DNA of 64,000 nt. Origin: Vanessa cardui. Its lineage: Eukaryota > Arthropoda > Insecta > Lepidoptera > Nymphalidae. Shown here piece after piece: positions 37,231-48,303 of the stretch (position 1 is the first letter of the stretch; each line of letters begins with the position of its first letter). Under the pieces are notes generated by a model. The model searched no databases, had not been told where the DNA came from, and was given only the letters and a program-made list of their open reading frames with translations. The DNA lies in contig NC_061147.1 of assembly GCF_905220365.1 (NCBI RefSeq), positions 6,262,001 through 6,326,000 on the forward strand, given 5' to 3'. The translations under genes were made by a program, and so were the position numbers.

Positions 37231-39505
37231 TGTTGAAGTTTTGTATGATAACCTATTTATGTAGCAATTGAATGCGGTGTAGTTAGTGTTAGTTTGCGTG
37301 ATAAGTTTGTATGTACGTAACTTTATTACGATCGCGCACTCCTGTCTGTAGAGGTTGTGTTACGATTAATTACATTATTTCGTTGCATCGTTTTTTATTG
37401 TCTGTTAAACGTTTATTAACGACTTCTTTAATTGTAATCTTATATTTATTTGTAAAAAACATCTAATCAATATCGCATATACTTAATATAAATTCATATA
37501 AACTGAAAAGTAATAAAATCTATGCCTGATGAATGAACCTTTACCTGGATATAATGTTATTTTTAAATCATTGATATTTAAAATATAAATATTTGTTTAT
37601 CGAATATTTACAGATGTGTAATGCTACATACTACTATGTGTATATATTTTATTTTAGTATAATGAATTTATAATATATGAAAATTAAAATTTAAAAATAG
37701 TAATATAATTCCGACGTCTATAAATGTGAAATAAAGCGTGCAGAAGTTGTTAATATCGCGAACGACTTTTCCCGTCGGTGTAGCACAATACGATCTTATA
37801 CAAAGCTAGAGGCGCTTTTAAAAGTATTACAACCCCCTCGTTGCGCCCTTCACACCCTCGTATCAAGCTGATAGGATTCTAAATTATGTGAGACTGAAAT
37901 GCTTCAGGTAAGTTGGGAATGCGATATTGATGATACATAAAAAACTTTTAAGATTATTGAGGCGTGATTTTATTGTATTTAATATTATATAAATTCTAGA
38001 TTTTTTTTATTTATGCTTCAGCCAGTCCACGAGAGACGGGAACGAAAATGAAGCACATCTCTATTCTTTGACGCCTACCATACTGAATTCTAAAATGACA
38101 ATAATTTTACTGAACGAACTTCCATGGGATCAAGTTAAAACGCACCTAACTTTGAAAATAGTCAATATTTCGCTCATTCTTTTCACTATCGACATTAATA
38201 TTTTCTTGAAAGCATGCGAGAGAAACTCTACCATGAATATGTAGGCGATAATTTTTTACATTGAAGTTTTATAACACAATTAAATATTAAATGGTGGCAC
38301 GCGACGTGTTCGAAATCGATTCGACTAAAGACAGCAGTGACAGACATACAAATTACGTTTATTATTACGACACGCGGTTGGTGTCGGCGAGTGTAAAGGA
38401 CGTCCAAAAACGCCGACACAACATATTAATAAAATAATACTTCCGAATTGGTGACTCAAGTCTCGTTATTTTTAAGTTACAGAATGAAGCGACATCGCTA
38501 TATTAATAAAACTTTTTTAATCTGTTTCAATAACGTTCAAATTGTAATTTAATAATGAAAGTGTAAATATCAGTGCAATAATTTTAATATATATACCTAT
38601 CACCCCGTCTTTATGCTGATGACAGGAGGGCTGGTTCATTATACGTTCAGAGAATCGGATTTGTGATTCGACGGGATTTGCTACGAGTACTGCGAGCGTT
38701 TTAGGAGGTCGTGATCTGCACAGTAACTGATTTAAATATTTTTATATACATATTATATACTCTTATTTTAGTCATTTATGTAACTATTTTTATTATAATC
38801 ATACAAATACGAATACGGTACTTATCAGAAACGTCAAATATACTTTGAATTATTAATAAAAGTTTCATTTTATATTGTCTGTGATCGACGAAAAAGTCAA
38901 AATTATTTTGTAGTATATTAATTAAAGTTAACTTTTCCAAAGTTCGTAAGAAAGCTCGGGGAAGTGTTATAAAATTCGGAAACATTGTTTTAATAACACG
39001 AGGCTTTAATAATAATTATTATTATTAAATTAAATAGGGGAGATAAGCCCAGATTACATTTATTTTTTTTTGGTCGATGGTTACGATCCAAGATATTTTT
39101 ATTGTGTACCATAATATATCTTGTCAATCCAGTCGATAAAAAAATAATTACCTCGATGAAAGTGGGATCAAATCACGACTTAGTTTTCGTATTCCAATTT
39201 ATTTTTATAGTCGTCGACAATAAACGCGGCAAAACAGTTGAAAACATGAGTTTTCTACTGCCACAATTGTATCGAATCAATAGCACTTTAGATGCTGTGG
39301 ATTAAACTCCACCTGATCAGTCGAAAATTTATACATTATTTCGCAATTGTTAAAATTTGTAATAGAGAATCTAATAGGGATCATCTTATAATACTATAGT
39401 TCTCAATTTCATGTTAAGGATTCGAAATAATAGAAATATACTACGTCTTTATAAATTCCCGCAACGCTTGCGCCTTTTACATGCAATGATATTTTTTGCG
39501 CTATT

Positions 39506-39528
39506 GTCTGCTTCTGTACTAAGCAGAC
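39506..39528. repeat. 8-bp perfect hairpin
   Basis: GTCTGCTT and AAGCAGAC flank the loop CTGTACT. It is short and without a T run, so no terminator role is proposed. Confidence 0.6.
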
Positions 39529-40559
39529 GGTTCAAGGGCAAGCAAAGACGGAGAATGTGGCCTAGCTTCCGGTAGGCTTTTAGTGGGCAGAATATTTATT
39601 AGATAGGATTAGGAATTTGTTATATCGTAATCGAAATTAATAGTTAAATTAGAATGCAAAACATTTATATACATATATATTATATTAGCAGCACAGGGAA
39701 GTTAATATATTTATGCTATTTTTAATAATGTACGCTTAGATATTTTTTGGACGTATTTTAATGGGGTTTACAATATATAGTTTACATATAATAGTAAGCT
39801 GTTCTGATCGAAGACAAAAACCTTTCAAATTTATCAAATTAAGTTACTTATTGTACTCGTGTGAAGCCGGTACGTTTCTAATCGGTTATGAGATTTTAAT
39901 ATAACTTCTTAAATTGTATTGTGATTCTATACCAGAAATATTTACGCAAGTCAACAAATGATGTAAGTTTCAACTTAATATAACGAATGCTTACGCGACT
40001 AAGAAACGTTAACGCTTAAGTGTATTCTATGCACTGTCATCGTGTATATGTAAAGTATATGTAATCATATAATTATTGCATAATGATTTTAATAAAAAAT
40101 ACCTAAGTTAGAAAAGAATAGGTTTTGAAGTAAAACAAAGTATGAATTATTGCGGTGAAACATCAAGGAGTTGAACAATGCAAAAGGAAAACTTATTAAA
40201 AAGGACCGCGCTTACCAGCACAATATATTTACGGGGAGGGCTAAGAACAATGGCAGAAAACGCTTTATTAAGCCAAACAAAGACGGTAAGCCTTATTAGT
40301 CTTAGCTGCTAAGGTACAGAATTAGAATTTTTACATTAAAAATACGCTACTTTAACAGCAATTGTTTAAACTAACGAATCGCGGGAAGCCGTAATTCCCT
40401 TTTAATTAAGGTTATATTATATAAGTACAAAAGTTAGTTAGAAAGAAGAAATGTTTCAGCGTAAACAATTAATTTCGAAGTAATATGCGATGTCTAATTA
40501 AGTACTTCGGGCGATTCTACTCCACAATCAAGAGTAGCTACAATTTTTCGAAGTACAAA

Positions 40560-41200
40560 AATATCTCTGATTACACACCCTCGACGGAACGGCAACTGAA
40601 TAAAAAGATATCTCCTAAAACGTCATTACGGGCATAACTCCGGTGTCCCGGGATATATCTCCCATACAAAATACTTTAAGCGGAAACCCCACACGCATCA
40701 AGACTTCCAACAATGGAGTATCTTGCAATCGCGAGTAATAAAGGCTGCGAGCGCCCACATTAAAATCTTATCCCTTTCTTAAATAAAAAATTCACGAAAA
40801 AAAATAAAGAGAGGATGCCTCCCCTCTATTATTCAGCCTCACCCCATTCCACCCTCTCCGTTGTTACAGTCCAGATCCGGTCGCTCGATCGCGAAGAAAG
40901 CTCAAAGAAATTCTAACTTTAGGATATAGGGCACAAAGTTACAATTGGCGTAGCGGTTCGATATGTCTGGTTAGTGATTTTCGGCCTCATGTATCGGGGC
41001 ATAGAGTTGATATTTGAATAGGATGCGAGCCGGAGGCGATAGGGGAAATACGGCTTAGATGTTGGTATGGTATTTGAAAATGAGATGCAGCGTGGAGGGT
41101 GGGCTGGGGTGAGGAGGGTCTCTCGAAATCCGAATTACCGGGGCGTGTGTAATGATTTTCCCGGGCGGAATTATGCCCGGTATCGGAGACGAATTGGAGA
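40560..41200. other. GC-elevated complex block
   Basis: Non-repetitive sequence with CCGGTCGCTCGATCGCG near 40877, GGTGGGCTGGGGTGAGGAGG around 41097 and CCGGGCGG near 41161. The minus frame 40987-41367 (126 codons) is serine- and proline-rich in its C-terminal half but lacks any domain or splice-site support, so it was not called a gene. Confidence 0.3.
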
Positions 41201-41881
41201 CTGGAATTGAATGTTCTTTTTAAGGGAGCAGCGATGAGGGAAATCGATAGATGCCGGAATATAACCTGGTTAATTTTATTACCTTGCAAAATGTATTGGT
41301 CGGTATTAAGCGCAATTAAATTTGTATTTCGATTTTTGAAGTCGTTCGCTTCAAAATGTACATACACGGATGCGATTCGATCGTCATTGAGGTTTATTAA
41401 AACGAGAGATGAAACAATCGCTACTGCAGCACTTGAAAACTGAATATTATTGTCAAGTGTTTTTGTTTACTTTAAAATCATTTCTGGTTCTTTGATTCGA
41501 CGCGTGTTCAACTCTTTTAATTAACTACATAGAAATCGTGTTTTTGGCAAATATGTAAGCATTTAAGAAATAATAAGCATTATTAAAGAAGCAGTTATGT
41601 ATTTTTATCAAAACACCACACATCTCTATGGGGCACGACTCGAGATGGCATCACAGGGTGATCTCTCACGACTCTACGTGGTCTTGATACGGTGGGTGAT
41701 ATCTTACGGCGTATAATTGGGGAGAATGACTGTTGTATATAGTGGACCTGTGGCTTGTGTCCGTTTTTGTAAATTTACTGTTTTAAAAAACATAAGAGAG
41801 AAAACAAACTTTATTAAATAAATACACGACGTAAAAAAGAGGTTCTATGTTTTTTTTAGATTGCTTTTATTTGTGGATAGT

Positions 41882-41937
41882 ACTTTTAGTTCTATGGAAT
41901 ACAAGTTACTGAACTCGTATTCTGTAGAACTAAAAGT
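41882..41937 (+). other. Near-perfect 56-nt hairpin, candidate small-RNA precursor
   Basis: Arms 41882-41907 and 41912-41937 pair around the 4-nt loop ACTG. Of 26 positions 25 pair as plus-strand RNA, two of them G-U wobbles, with one A-C mismatch. The minus-strand RNA would have three mismatches. It lies in plain AT-rich DNA with no related copy noticed. Size and fold are compatible with a microRNA-like or endo-siRNA precursor, but the loop is short. A tiny inverted-repeat element is the main alternative. It would be antisense to pan. Confidence 0.5.
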
Positions 41938-42157
41938 GTACGCCTAATGTGAATTAGGAAATTGTTACTCAATATTGGCGCACAAATTAAACAAAATATA
42001 ATATAATTTGATAATAATAATAAAAATCGAAACTAGACATGTGACTGCCATTTGTTATAATTGAAGTAATTATATTATAAATATATGTATTTCTTAAAAT
42101 AAAGTATGAAAGGTAAACGTTCACTTAGCAGTTATTCATCCAACAGTGGCTGCGTCG

Positions 42158-42255
42158 TTATGAAGGAGTGAGCCAGTGTAATTACACAAGGGAAATAACC
42201 TAGATGTCACGGTTGACAGCGCTTTGGTAAAGAGTGACTAATGAGCAGCCACATA
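42158..42255 (+). mobile_element. Family A fragment
   Basis: AAGGAGTGAGCCAGTGTAAT, ACACAAGGGAAATAACCTAG and GACAGCGCTTTGG correspond to the middle of family A. The 3' third is missing. Confidence 0.65.
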
Positions 42256-42287
42256 GCATATAGCTCATTTACACTATGTACATCAAT

Positions 42288-42352
42288 TAAAAAAAGAGTA
42301 ACTGAGTTTCTGGCCGGTTCTTATAGATAGAATCTACATTCTGAACCTACGG
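42288..42352 (+). mobile_element. Family E fragment
   Basis: AGAGTAACTGAGTTTCTGGC, CGGTTCTTATAGATAGAATC and ACATTCTGAACCTAC match the family E stretch at 3020-3065. Confidence 0.55.
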
Positions 42353-42514
42353 ACTTATATACATTTTAACTTTGTATAATGACGAATCAAAAGTGCTTCG
42401 ACCGAACTTAAGAGATGGGACTTTTTTAAATTTTCAAATTTGATTATCAGGTATTTATAAAATAAATATACTAAGAGATATTGTTTAAAACTTGGGAACT
42501 CTAAATCTTGTTAT

Positions 42515-42602
42515 TACACTAACTCACTCACTTTTTAATCCTGAACACAACAATGTAAGGTGTTGATGAACTCATCAGTGGGTGGTACCAGACCAACCAG
42601 AA
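42515..42602 (-). mobile_element. Family A fragment, inverted to its neighbour
   Basis: CTAACTCACTCACTTTTTAA, CTGAACACAACAATG and ATCAGTGGGTGGTACCAGAC are the reverse complement of the family A 5' half. It sits about 260 bp from the oppositely oriented fragment at 42158. Confidence 0.65.
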
Positions 42603-42889
42603 AAGATTTAGACATATAAATGACACAGTAAATCAACTTATATCGTATAAGTGAAAACGTTCGTGATAACAGGAAGGACCCGCGATAAGTGACTCTACAA
42701 TAACAATGTGTAATTAATATACTATAATTAATTCCCTTATCAAACCAACACAATTGGTTTGCGGAAAATTACACGGACTCGATAATATTTTATAATGAAA
42801 TCCTTAAAAGTTATTTATTTATTTAAATACTCTACTTTAAAATAAATCAATCTATCTTGTAAGAAAAATCAAATAAATTATATATTAGT

Positions 42890-43030
42890 TTTTTTATGAT
42901 ATAGTGAGGAGGTCACCACAGCCAGTAAATTACCAATACTCCACCAACCTTGGGAATTAGGATGTTGTATATCGTACACCCTTAGTTACACCCAAACCTA
43001 AAACAACAATAAGTATCTATTGCTGTTTTT
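42890..43030 (-). mobile_element. Family A fragment, degraded
   Basis: TTTTTTTATGATATAGTGAG, GAGGTCACCACAG, ACCAACCTTGGGAATTAGGA and CCCTTAGTTACACC follow family A in reverse. Several parts have been deleted. Confidence 0.6.
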
Positions 43031-43599
43031 CCAGAAGAATTTCCAATGAAGTGATTGGTAATCAGACTTGCAAAAAGCCATACTACAGATGTCTGAAGTA
43101 TGGCTTTAGTATGGACTAAAGCCATTCCGGATATACACGAATTTAAGCAGACGACTATTATAAATATATAATATAGTAATAATAGCTAGTCAACAAATAT
43201 CTTTATCTTATTTTAAGGAAGCTTGGAACTTATTATACACGTGCGTGTTTGTGGATACACGTGGCAAAGTTTTCACAGAAATAAAGAGAAATCGCATATG
43301 GTGGTATTCTGATGAACAAAAATAAAATTGGTAGTTCTACGTGAATACTGTTAAAAGATAGGTAATAGTTATTATTTTATCTTCAAACTTCTCATTGTCT
43401 CTTAATTAAATCTTTTCGATCGACGAATAAATCTACGCTTATATTTAAAGACGATTTTTTGGTATATTTGAAAGCGCTGGTTTTTATAAACTGTTTACAA
43501 ATTTGATATGTTTGATTATATGATATATAAGTGAAATATTTCAAAAGCAAATGAATAATAAGTTTTAGTTTTAAATAACATAACTCGAGTTCCGGAACG

Positions 43600-43830
43600 C
43601 GGTCAAATCATACAAAATCCATTTTGGAATCGAGTCGGGACGTAAGCGACCCCGAAATTGCTGTCCGCATTCACCCAGACAAAAGCCGTAAAGTAAAAAG
43701 AAAAGCATTTCCATTCCATCCCCTCTTTCATTTCCCGCCCCATGGAGGCGGCGACTGGGGGTGGCTACGACGACGCGACTTAAAACCTCATAGAAAAGAA
43801 TGAGACGGCCGTATGTCCACCTGTTGCGTT
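43600..43830. other. GC-elevated complex block
   Basis: Non-repetitive, with CGAGTCGGGACGTAAGCGAC near 43630, TTTCCCGCCCCATGGAGG near 43732, GCGGCGACTGGGGGTGGC near 43748 and ACGACGACGCGAC. It has a TTTCCCGC E2F-like core. A candidate regulatory island next to the repeat cluster that begins at 44.5 kb. Confidence 0.3.
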
Positions 43831-44547
43831 TTCAAGTTTCATATTTTCGTTATCTTTTTTCTTTAAGAATTTATGTGTGTGTAGGGTTAGGTATTGAACG
43901 GTATTGATGTGAGGTCGTGTTCGATTTTAAAGGAATTTTAATTTTGTCTTTTTTTTTTAAGAACTTCGAACGATTCATTTTTGTGCTAATACTACCGTAC
44001 TTTTAATTCAAAACATATATAAATGATAATTATTTTTACATTGAAAGCAATGACAATGTTATTAAAGTTTTATATTACGAATGCTAATTTTCATTTACCA
44101 AGAAATAATTTTAGTATTAATAAAAACAATTATTTACTATAAAAAACAGATAATTTTTTATAAAATATAATTTTCAGGACCGGTGTCCTTAATTTTTTGG
44201 AAATAAAATCTATATATAATCTTTGGAAATAACATATAAGAAGTATATCACGGATCAATATAATTATTACACAGGCAAATTAAAAAGGTTTCCTATTCGG
44301 TAAAGTATTTGTTTTTAAGGTCCTGTTTTAAGTTTACAGCATAATTTAAGTTTAAAATCGAGCACTTAACATCGAGATGAGCCTGACGTGTGCTGAACAA
44401 AAATGCAATAATCGATATGAATTTAATTATCACATTCTGCGTGACAACGCTGGCTTATAATTAAAATTGTTTTACAAAGTGACGCACCAAATATTTCACA
44501 GTGTGAACGCTCCCCTTTACCTCGAGGTTAGGGTTGCTACGATACAA

Positions 44548-44645
44548 TCTATACTAATATTATAAAAGTGAACGTAACTCTGTCTGTCTGTACATCTGAT
44601 ACTCTTAACGGTCAAACCACTGAATCAATTTTGATGATGAATTAT
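44548..44645 (+). repeat. Family B repeat, 5' part
   Basis: TCTATACTAATATTATAAAA, CGTAACTCTGTCTGTCTGT and CGGTCAAACCACTGAATCAA match family B. It is cut off where the SINE-1 head at 44672 begins. Confidence 0.7.
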
Positions 44646-44671
44646 AAAAACAAGTTAAGCAGATGGAAATT

Positions 44672-44742
44672 TAGTGGTGCTTGTCTAGATTCGAACCAGC
44701 AATTAAGATGCATGCTTTCTAATCACTGGGCCATTACACGAT
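44672..44742 (-). mobile_element. SINE-1 head fragment
   Basis: The reverse complement of the SINE-1 head: GATTCGAACCAGCA (B box), AAGATGCATGCTTTCTAA, CACTGGGCCATTA. It directly follows a family B copy that starts at 44548. Confidence 0.7.
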
Positions 44743-44824
44743 CCAGTAATTTTACATTATATATAGTATTTGATCTGATAATATTCATATTAAAATGATA
44801 TACATATTTTATAGTAGGTATTTC

Positions 44825-45085
44825 ACTTGGTAGCTTTTGTACAAGGCTGTCTGGGTAGGTACCAAAGAAAACAATATCTATTTTTTTTGCCAAATATTAA
44901 TAGTTAATATTTTTGTGTTCTAGTTCGAAGGATGAAAGAGCATAACAACTTAGCTCCCAAGTTTGGTAGCGCATTTGTGTGATGTAAGAAAAGGTTAATA
45001 TTTCTTACAGCGCCAATATCTAGGGGGTGGTGACCACTTCATATCAGGTGACTTGGCAGTCCACCTACATATTACGTCAAAAATT
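44825..45085 (+). mobile_element. Family A copy, diverged
   Basis: GGCTGTCTGGGTAGGTACCA, TTGTGTTCTAGTTCGAAGG, AACTTAGCTCCCAAG, AATATTTCTTACAGCGCCAA and GGTGACCACTTCATATCAGG follow the family A order with many substitutions. Confidence 0.75.
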
Positions 45086-45189
45086 TAATGTATAATGCTA
45101 ACGCAATTCGAATATAAAATGATTTTGAAATATACGTTCTTATTCAATAAAACATAAGGACTAAAATATCCATAAAATAAATAACGACG

Positions 45190-45282
45190 AACCCAGGATG
45201 AAGACAGAAATAAAAATGTTTGTATTACCGTTTCCGGCGAGTCCCGGGTTCGAACCCGGACACGTGGTGCGGTTATTACGAG
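45190..45282 (-). mobile_element. Possible tRNA-derived SINE fragment
   Basis: The reverse complement contains CCGGGTTCGAACCCGGG, a strong B-box-like palindrome, next to ACCGCACCACGTG. No full tRNA cloverleaf is seen. It could also be a fragment of a tRNA pseudogene. Confidence 0.4.
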
Positions 45283-45504
45283 GAATAATTCAATAAAAAT
45301 AGTATCTAGATTAAATTACGATCCGGATCGCCATATTGGTAAATGTTTGTTTATATGGTTCTTGAAAACAAGCACATGATCTTGGTTCGTTTTAGGGTTC
45401 CGTAAATAACCTTGAATGATAATAATTTGGTTCTCGTAGGTTTCTAAAATAATATTTTTTTATGTATATTATAAATAAGCTACTCCCATTTTACAGCAAG
45501 TAAT

Positions 45505-45594
45505 AGTTGTGGTAGTATGTTGTTGTGTTTCAGCGTGAATGGTGAGGCAGTGTAACTGCAAGGGACATTTTCATGGTTGGTGGCGCACTCGCGA
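45505..45594 (+). mobile_element. Family A fragment fused to mariner
   Basis: GTTGTTGTGTTTCAGCGTG, ATGGTGAGGCAGTGTAACTG, AAGGGACATTTTCATGG and GGTGGCGCACTCGCGATG are family A sequence. It stops exactly where mariner transposase sequence starts. The rest of family A is not found on the far side of mariner. Confidence 0.7.
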
Positions 45595-46566
45595 TGTTAT
45601 GATCCCATTGCTGTAAAAATTTTGGGGCTTCTGATCGAAAAACTGCGACAAGTAGTTTTGGCAGTCCTCTCGTGATGTTAACCTGACACTGCCTAAGGAA
45701 TTCTGCAGAGACCGAAACAGATGAAAATCTGAAGGTGCAAGGTCAGGACTATACGGCGGATGCATTACTACCTCCTAGCCAAACTCTCGTAATTTTTGTT
45801 GAGTGGCTAAAGATGTGTGAGGTCTAGCGTTGTCATGGTGAAAAACCACACCCCTTCTGTTGATCAATTCTGGCCGCTTTCTCACAATTTCTTGCTACAA
45901 TCTCATCAATTGTTCGCAATACAGTTCTGAATCGATGGTCCTGCCGGGCGGTAACAGCTCATAATGAATGATGCCCTTCCAATCCCACCATACACACAGC
46001 ATTACCTTGTTGCGAGTTAATCCGGGTTTTGCCACAGTCTGTGAAGCTTGACCGGCCTTTGACCACGATCTTTTTCGCACGTTCTTGTCGTATGTGATCC
46101 ACTTTTCATCACCAGTTATCAGCTTCTTCAAAAATGGTTCGGTTTCATTACATCGTAATAAAGAATCACAAATGAGTACACAGTTCATTAGGTTTCTTTT
46201 AGTGAGTTCATGAGGCACCCATATATCGAGCTTTTTTGTGTACCCAGCTTTATTCAAATGAGTCAAAACCGTTTTGTGGTCAATTGCCAGTTCTTCAGCT
46301 ACATCGTAACTACTAATATGCCGATCTTGCTCCACTTTTTCAAAAATGGCATTAATTTTGTCCGTAACAGGGCGATCAGAGCGAGACGCATCTTTGATAT
46401 CAAAATTTCCGGCTTGAAAACGCTTAAACCAAACTTGCGCTACTCTCACAGATACTGCATTAGGTCCATAAACATCACAATTTTTTTTCGCGGCTTGAGT
46501 TGCATCTTTACCTTTTTTATAGTAAAATTTTAAAATGTATCGAATTTCTTCTTTAGATTCACTCAT
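45595..46566 (-). pseudogene. Mariner transposase pseudogene, DD34D, two in-frame stops, 3'-truncated
   Basis: Mariner transposases bind their terminal repeats and cut and paste the element into TA sites. Read from the ATG at 46566 the frame gives an N-terminal helix-turn-helix region (VAQVWFKRFQAGNFD, about residues 42-56), the linker motif WVPHELT (116-122), first catalytic D in ITGDEKW (residue 153), second D in HHDNARPH (245), and third D in YSPDLAPSD (280). The last two are separated by exactly 34 residues, the mariner spacing. The frame is broken by TAG at 45895-45897 (residue 224) and TAG at 45775-45777 (residue 264, where relatives have W). There is no frameshift. Similarity stops after NFYSNGIIT (residue 324, about 20 short of the usual 345), where the sequence passes into a family A repeat. 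Subfamily (irritans- or mauritiana-like) is not certain. It is a dead copy. Confidence 0.93.
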
Positions 46567-46749
46567 TTTAACAACAACAAAAACAAATGAAAATCACACA
46601 AATTCCTAATTTGAATTTGGAAGTGTCTTCTTTAAAATTAAAACTTTTTAATGATACCAAAACCAGCCAGATACAAATGGTATAGCCAAAGAGATTTTAT
46701 TACAAGTTCATACATACTATATGCGAAAAGACTTTTTCCCCAACCTAAA
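45595..46749 (-). mobile_element. Mariner element with 5' terminal repeat, 3' end missing
   Basis: Upstream of the transposase start is an AT-rich leader of about 180 bp. It ends at 46722-46749 in a sequence whose reverse complement reads TTAGGTTGGGGAAAAAGTC, the classic mariner terminal inverted repeat, followed by TA on the outside. The matching 3' terminal repeat is absent, because the element ends abruptly near 45595 against a broken family A copy. With one terminal repeat and a dead transposase it cannot move by itself. Confidence 0.9.
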
Positions 46750-48202
46750 TAAAATATAACCCAACCCAATATAACTTGTACCATAAGAAGTAATTACGTT
46801 TGGCAAGTATTAGTAAAGTATTGTTGAAGATGCAACGATTATCCAAATTCGAATTCAATTATACGGAATACTGCCAGTTTTATTACATCCGGATAATCGG
46901 TATTCCATTATACTATAGCAGTATTTAATCAATTTGTTTTTTTTTTTTTATCTATATTGTTTTTTTATTGAGATTGATTTTGTAATTGCATTTTTGTTGC
47001 TTATTTTTTCTAACACATTATTGGGTTTCAAAGTAAAATATAACTTTATTTGTTCAATAAAAATCATTAAGGTGAGAATTGTGAAGATAGTACAAGTGGA
47101 TATCTAAATGTTTAACGATATATGTCATTACGATTCATTCACACAGGGCGAGGTAAGGCGAATGAGTTACTGAAAATTAATAGAACTGTAATTAAATGTT
47201 AAAATGATTATCCTACATGGATTATTGAAGTAAAGTACAAGGATAGTTTATTAGTGCTGGAGAAATTTAAATGCTTAACTTCGAATCTTTATTTTAATTA
47301 ACTAAATCTATTAAGATACAAGTAAATAAAATATGTAATATATGCTTAATTAGGTACGTATATTAAGAAGATATTAATAACCAATTCAATATAACATATA
47401 AATAATTACAATTGTTTTGCGATGTGCAATTTATATGTTGCACTGGTCTGACACCACAGATATTTAACACTTATCAGTACACGCAAAATTATAGATATCA
47501 CATGAGTCGATATCGATAACAGCTGATAAGATTATTTGTAAGCGACAGGAGATTTTCTGTTGTTATTGAACGCAAAAGATTTACTTTGACACTATTATTA
47601 ATTGCAATTGTATACCCAGGGGATTACACGTTCGTGAACGTAAGTGATACATCAGTTGTGTGAGTCCTGCACGTGTTACCTAATACGTTAGTCAGGCGGC
47701 AGCATAAAATAATTCTAGCAGTACTATAAACATCTAGAGTGTTAAAACGCTATTGCCTGAAGATCTATAGTAAGGTGTCGTAACGTCCTCCTTTGAAGGA
47801 GTTTAGTGAGTAATCTGCCAAGGAAATCCACATACAGCCTATTACAATTGGAGAACGAATTAAAATATGCTCTTGATTTATCGATACCAGTTAATTTGCT
47901 AATATTTCAGCTGTATTGTTCACAACAACACTACTTCACTTGACTTCAAAACTTTCTGATAATGGCTTAGTCAACGTACAAAATGAAATTTTTGCAAATT
48001 CATAATGAATATCATAGATTATTAAAACGACAAATGATATCGCGTTCATTAAATGTGTTTATTTGGCTTTTGTACTCTTATGGATGAAACAAACTATAGT
48101 ACGTATGTTCCAAATAACAAAAAAGGACAGCACATAAAATGATAATCTAGCTATGAAACTGTCTCCCAAATACATCAATTAAGTAATTACAAAATGACTT
48201 AC
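46750..48202. other. AT-rich non-coding DNA next to the pan exon
   Basis: No repeat family was recognised. It is the proximal part of the downstream pan intron. Confidence 0.6.
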
Positions 48203-48303
48203 CATAGAAACGGGCAGTGGATGCGCTCCGCCGTTGGGATAAGGGTACGGCGCCATTAGGTAGCCCATGTTGAAGCTCGCTGCAGGATGCGGCTCGAATT
48301 TAC
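48203..48303 (-). CDS. pan: Internal coding exon of the pangolin (TCF/LEF) orthologue
   Basis: Seen: a 101-nt exon with a strong acceptor (pyrimidine tract ending TCTCCAG, AG at 48304-48305) and a consensus GTAAGT donor (GT at 48201-48202). It encodes 33 full codons after two bases completing a split codon, so the 5' intron is phase 1 and the 3' intron phase 0. The peptide holds SFNMGYL, then MAPYPYPNGG and ends LPVSM. Known, recalled from memory: Drosophila Pangolin has a very similar SFNMGYL...PYSYANG...LPVTM stretch between its beta-catenin-binding N-terminus and HMG box, followed by ANKIGLPPFFC. Pangolin is the DNA-binding effector of canonical Wnt signalling and represses targets with Groucho when Wnt is off. 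Codon use is GC-richer than the flanks, as expected of conserved coding DNA. The reading frame runs open past both splice sites, but the flanking residues lose all similarity. No other pan exon was recognised in the window. Confidence 0.85.

Larger units (their letters stand above)
36360..41881. other. Non-coding DNA of mixed complexity
   Basis: AT-rich apart from the blocks at 36995 and 40560 and the small hairpin at 39506. A perfect AT palindrome of TAATAATAATTATTATTATT type lies near 39007. Confidence 0.5.
1..48202 (-). other. pan: Inferred downstream intron of pan (window part)
   Basis: No pan exon (GLPPFFC segment, HMG box or C-clamp) was recognised to the left of 48203 on the minus strand, so the intron that starts at the GTAAGT donor probably runs past the window start. 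This is inference from absence. A short, diverged exon or a nested gene could have been missed by eye. Confidence 0.5.

Noticed and set aside
39500..39530. Hairpin as a transcription terminator
   Set aside because: Eukaryotic context and no T run, so treated as a chance small inverted repeat.
40987..41367. 126-codon minus-strand frame with a serine/proline-rich C-terminal half
   Set aside because: No homology, no splice or start support, and the plus strand is open across part of it too. Kept only as a complex block.
45235..45275. A tRNA gene suggested by GGGTTCGAACCCGG
   Set aside because: Only a T-arm-like palindrome is present, without acceptor or anticodon arms.
46210..46533. 107-codon plus-strand frame
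   Set aside because: It is the antisense shadow of the mariner transposase.
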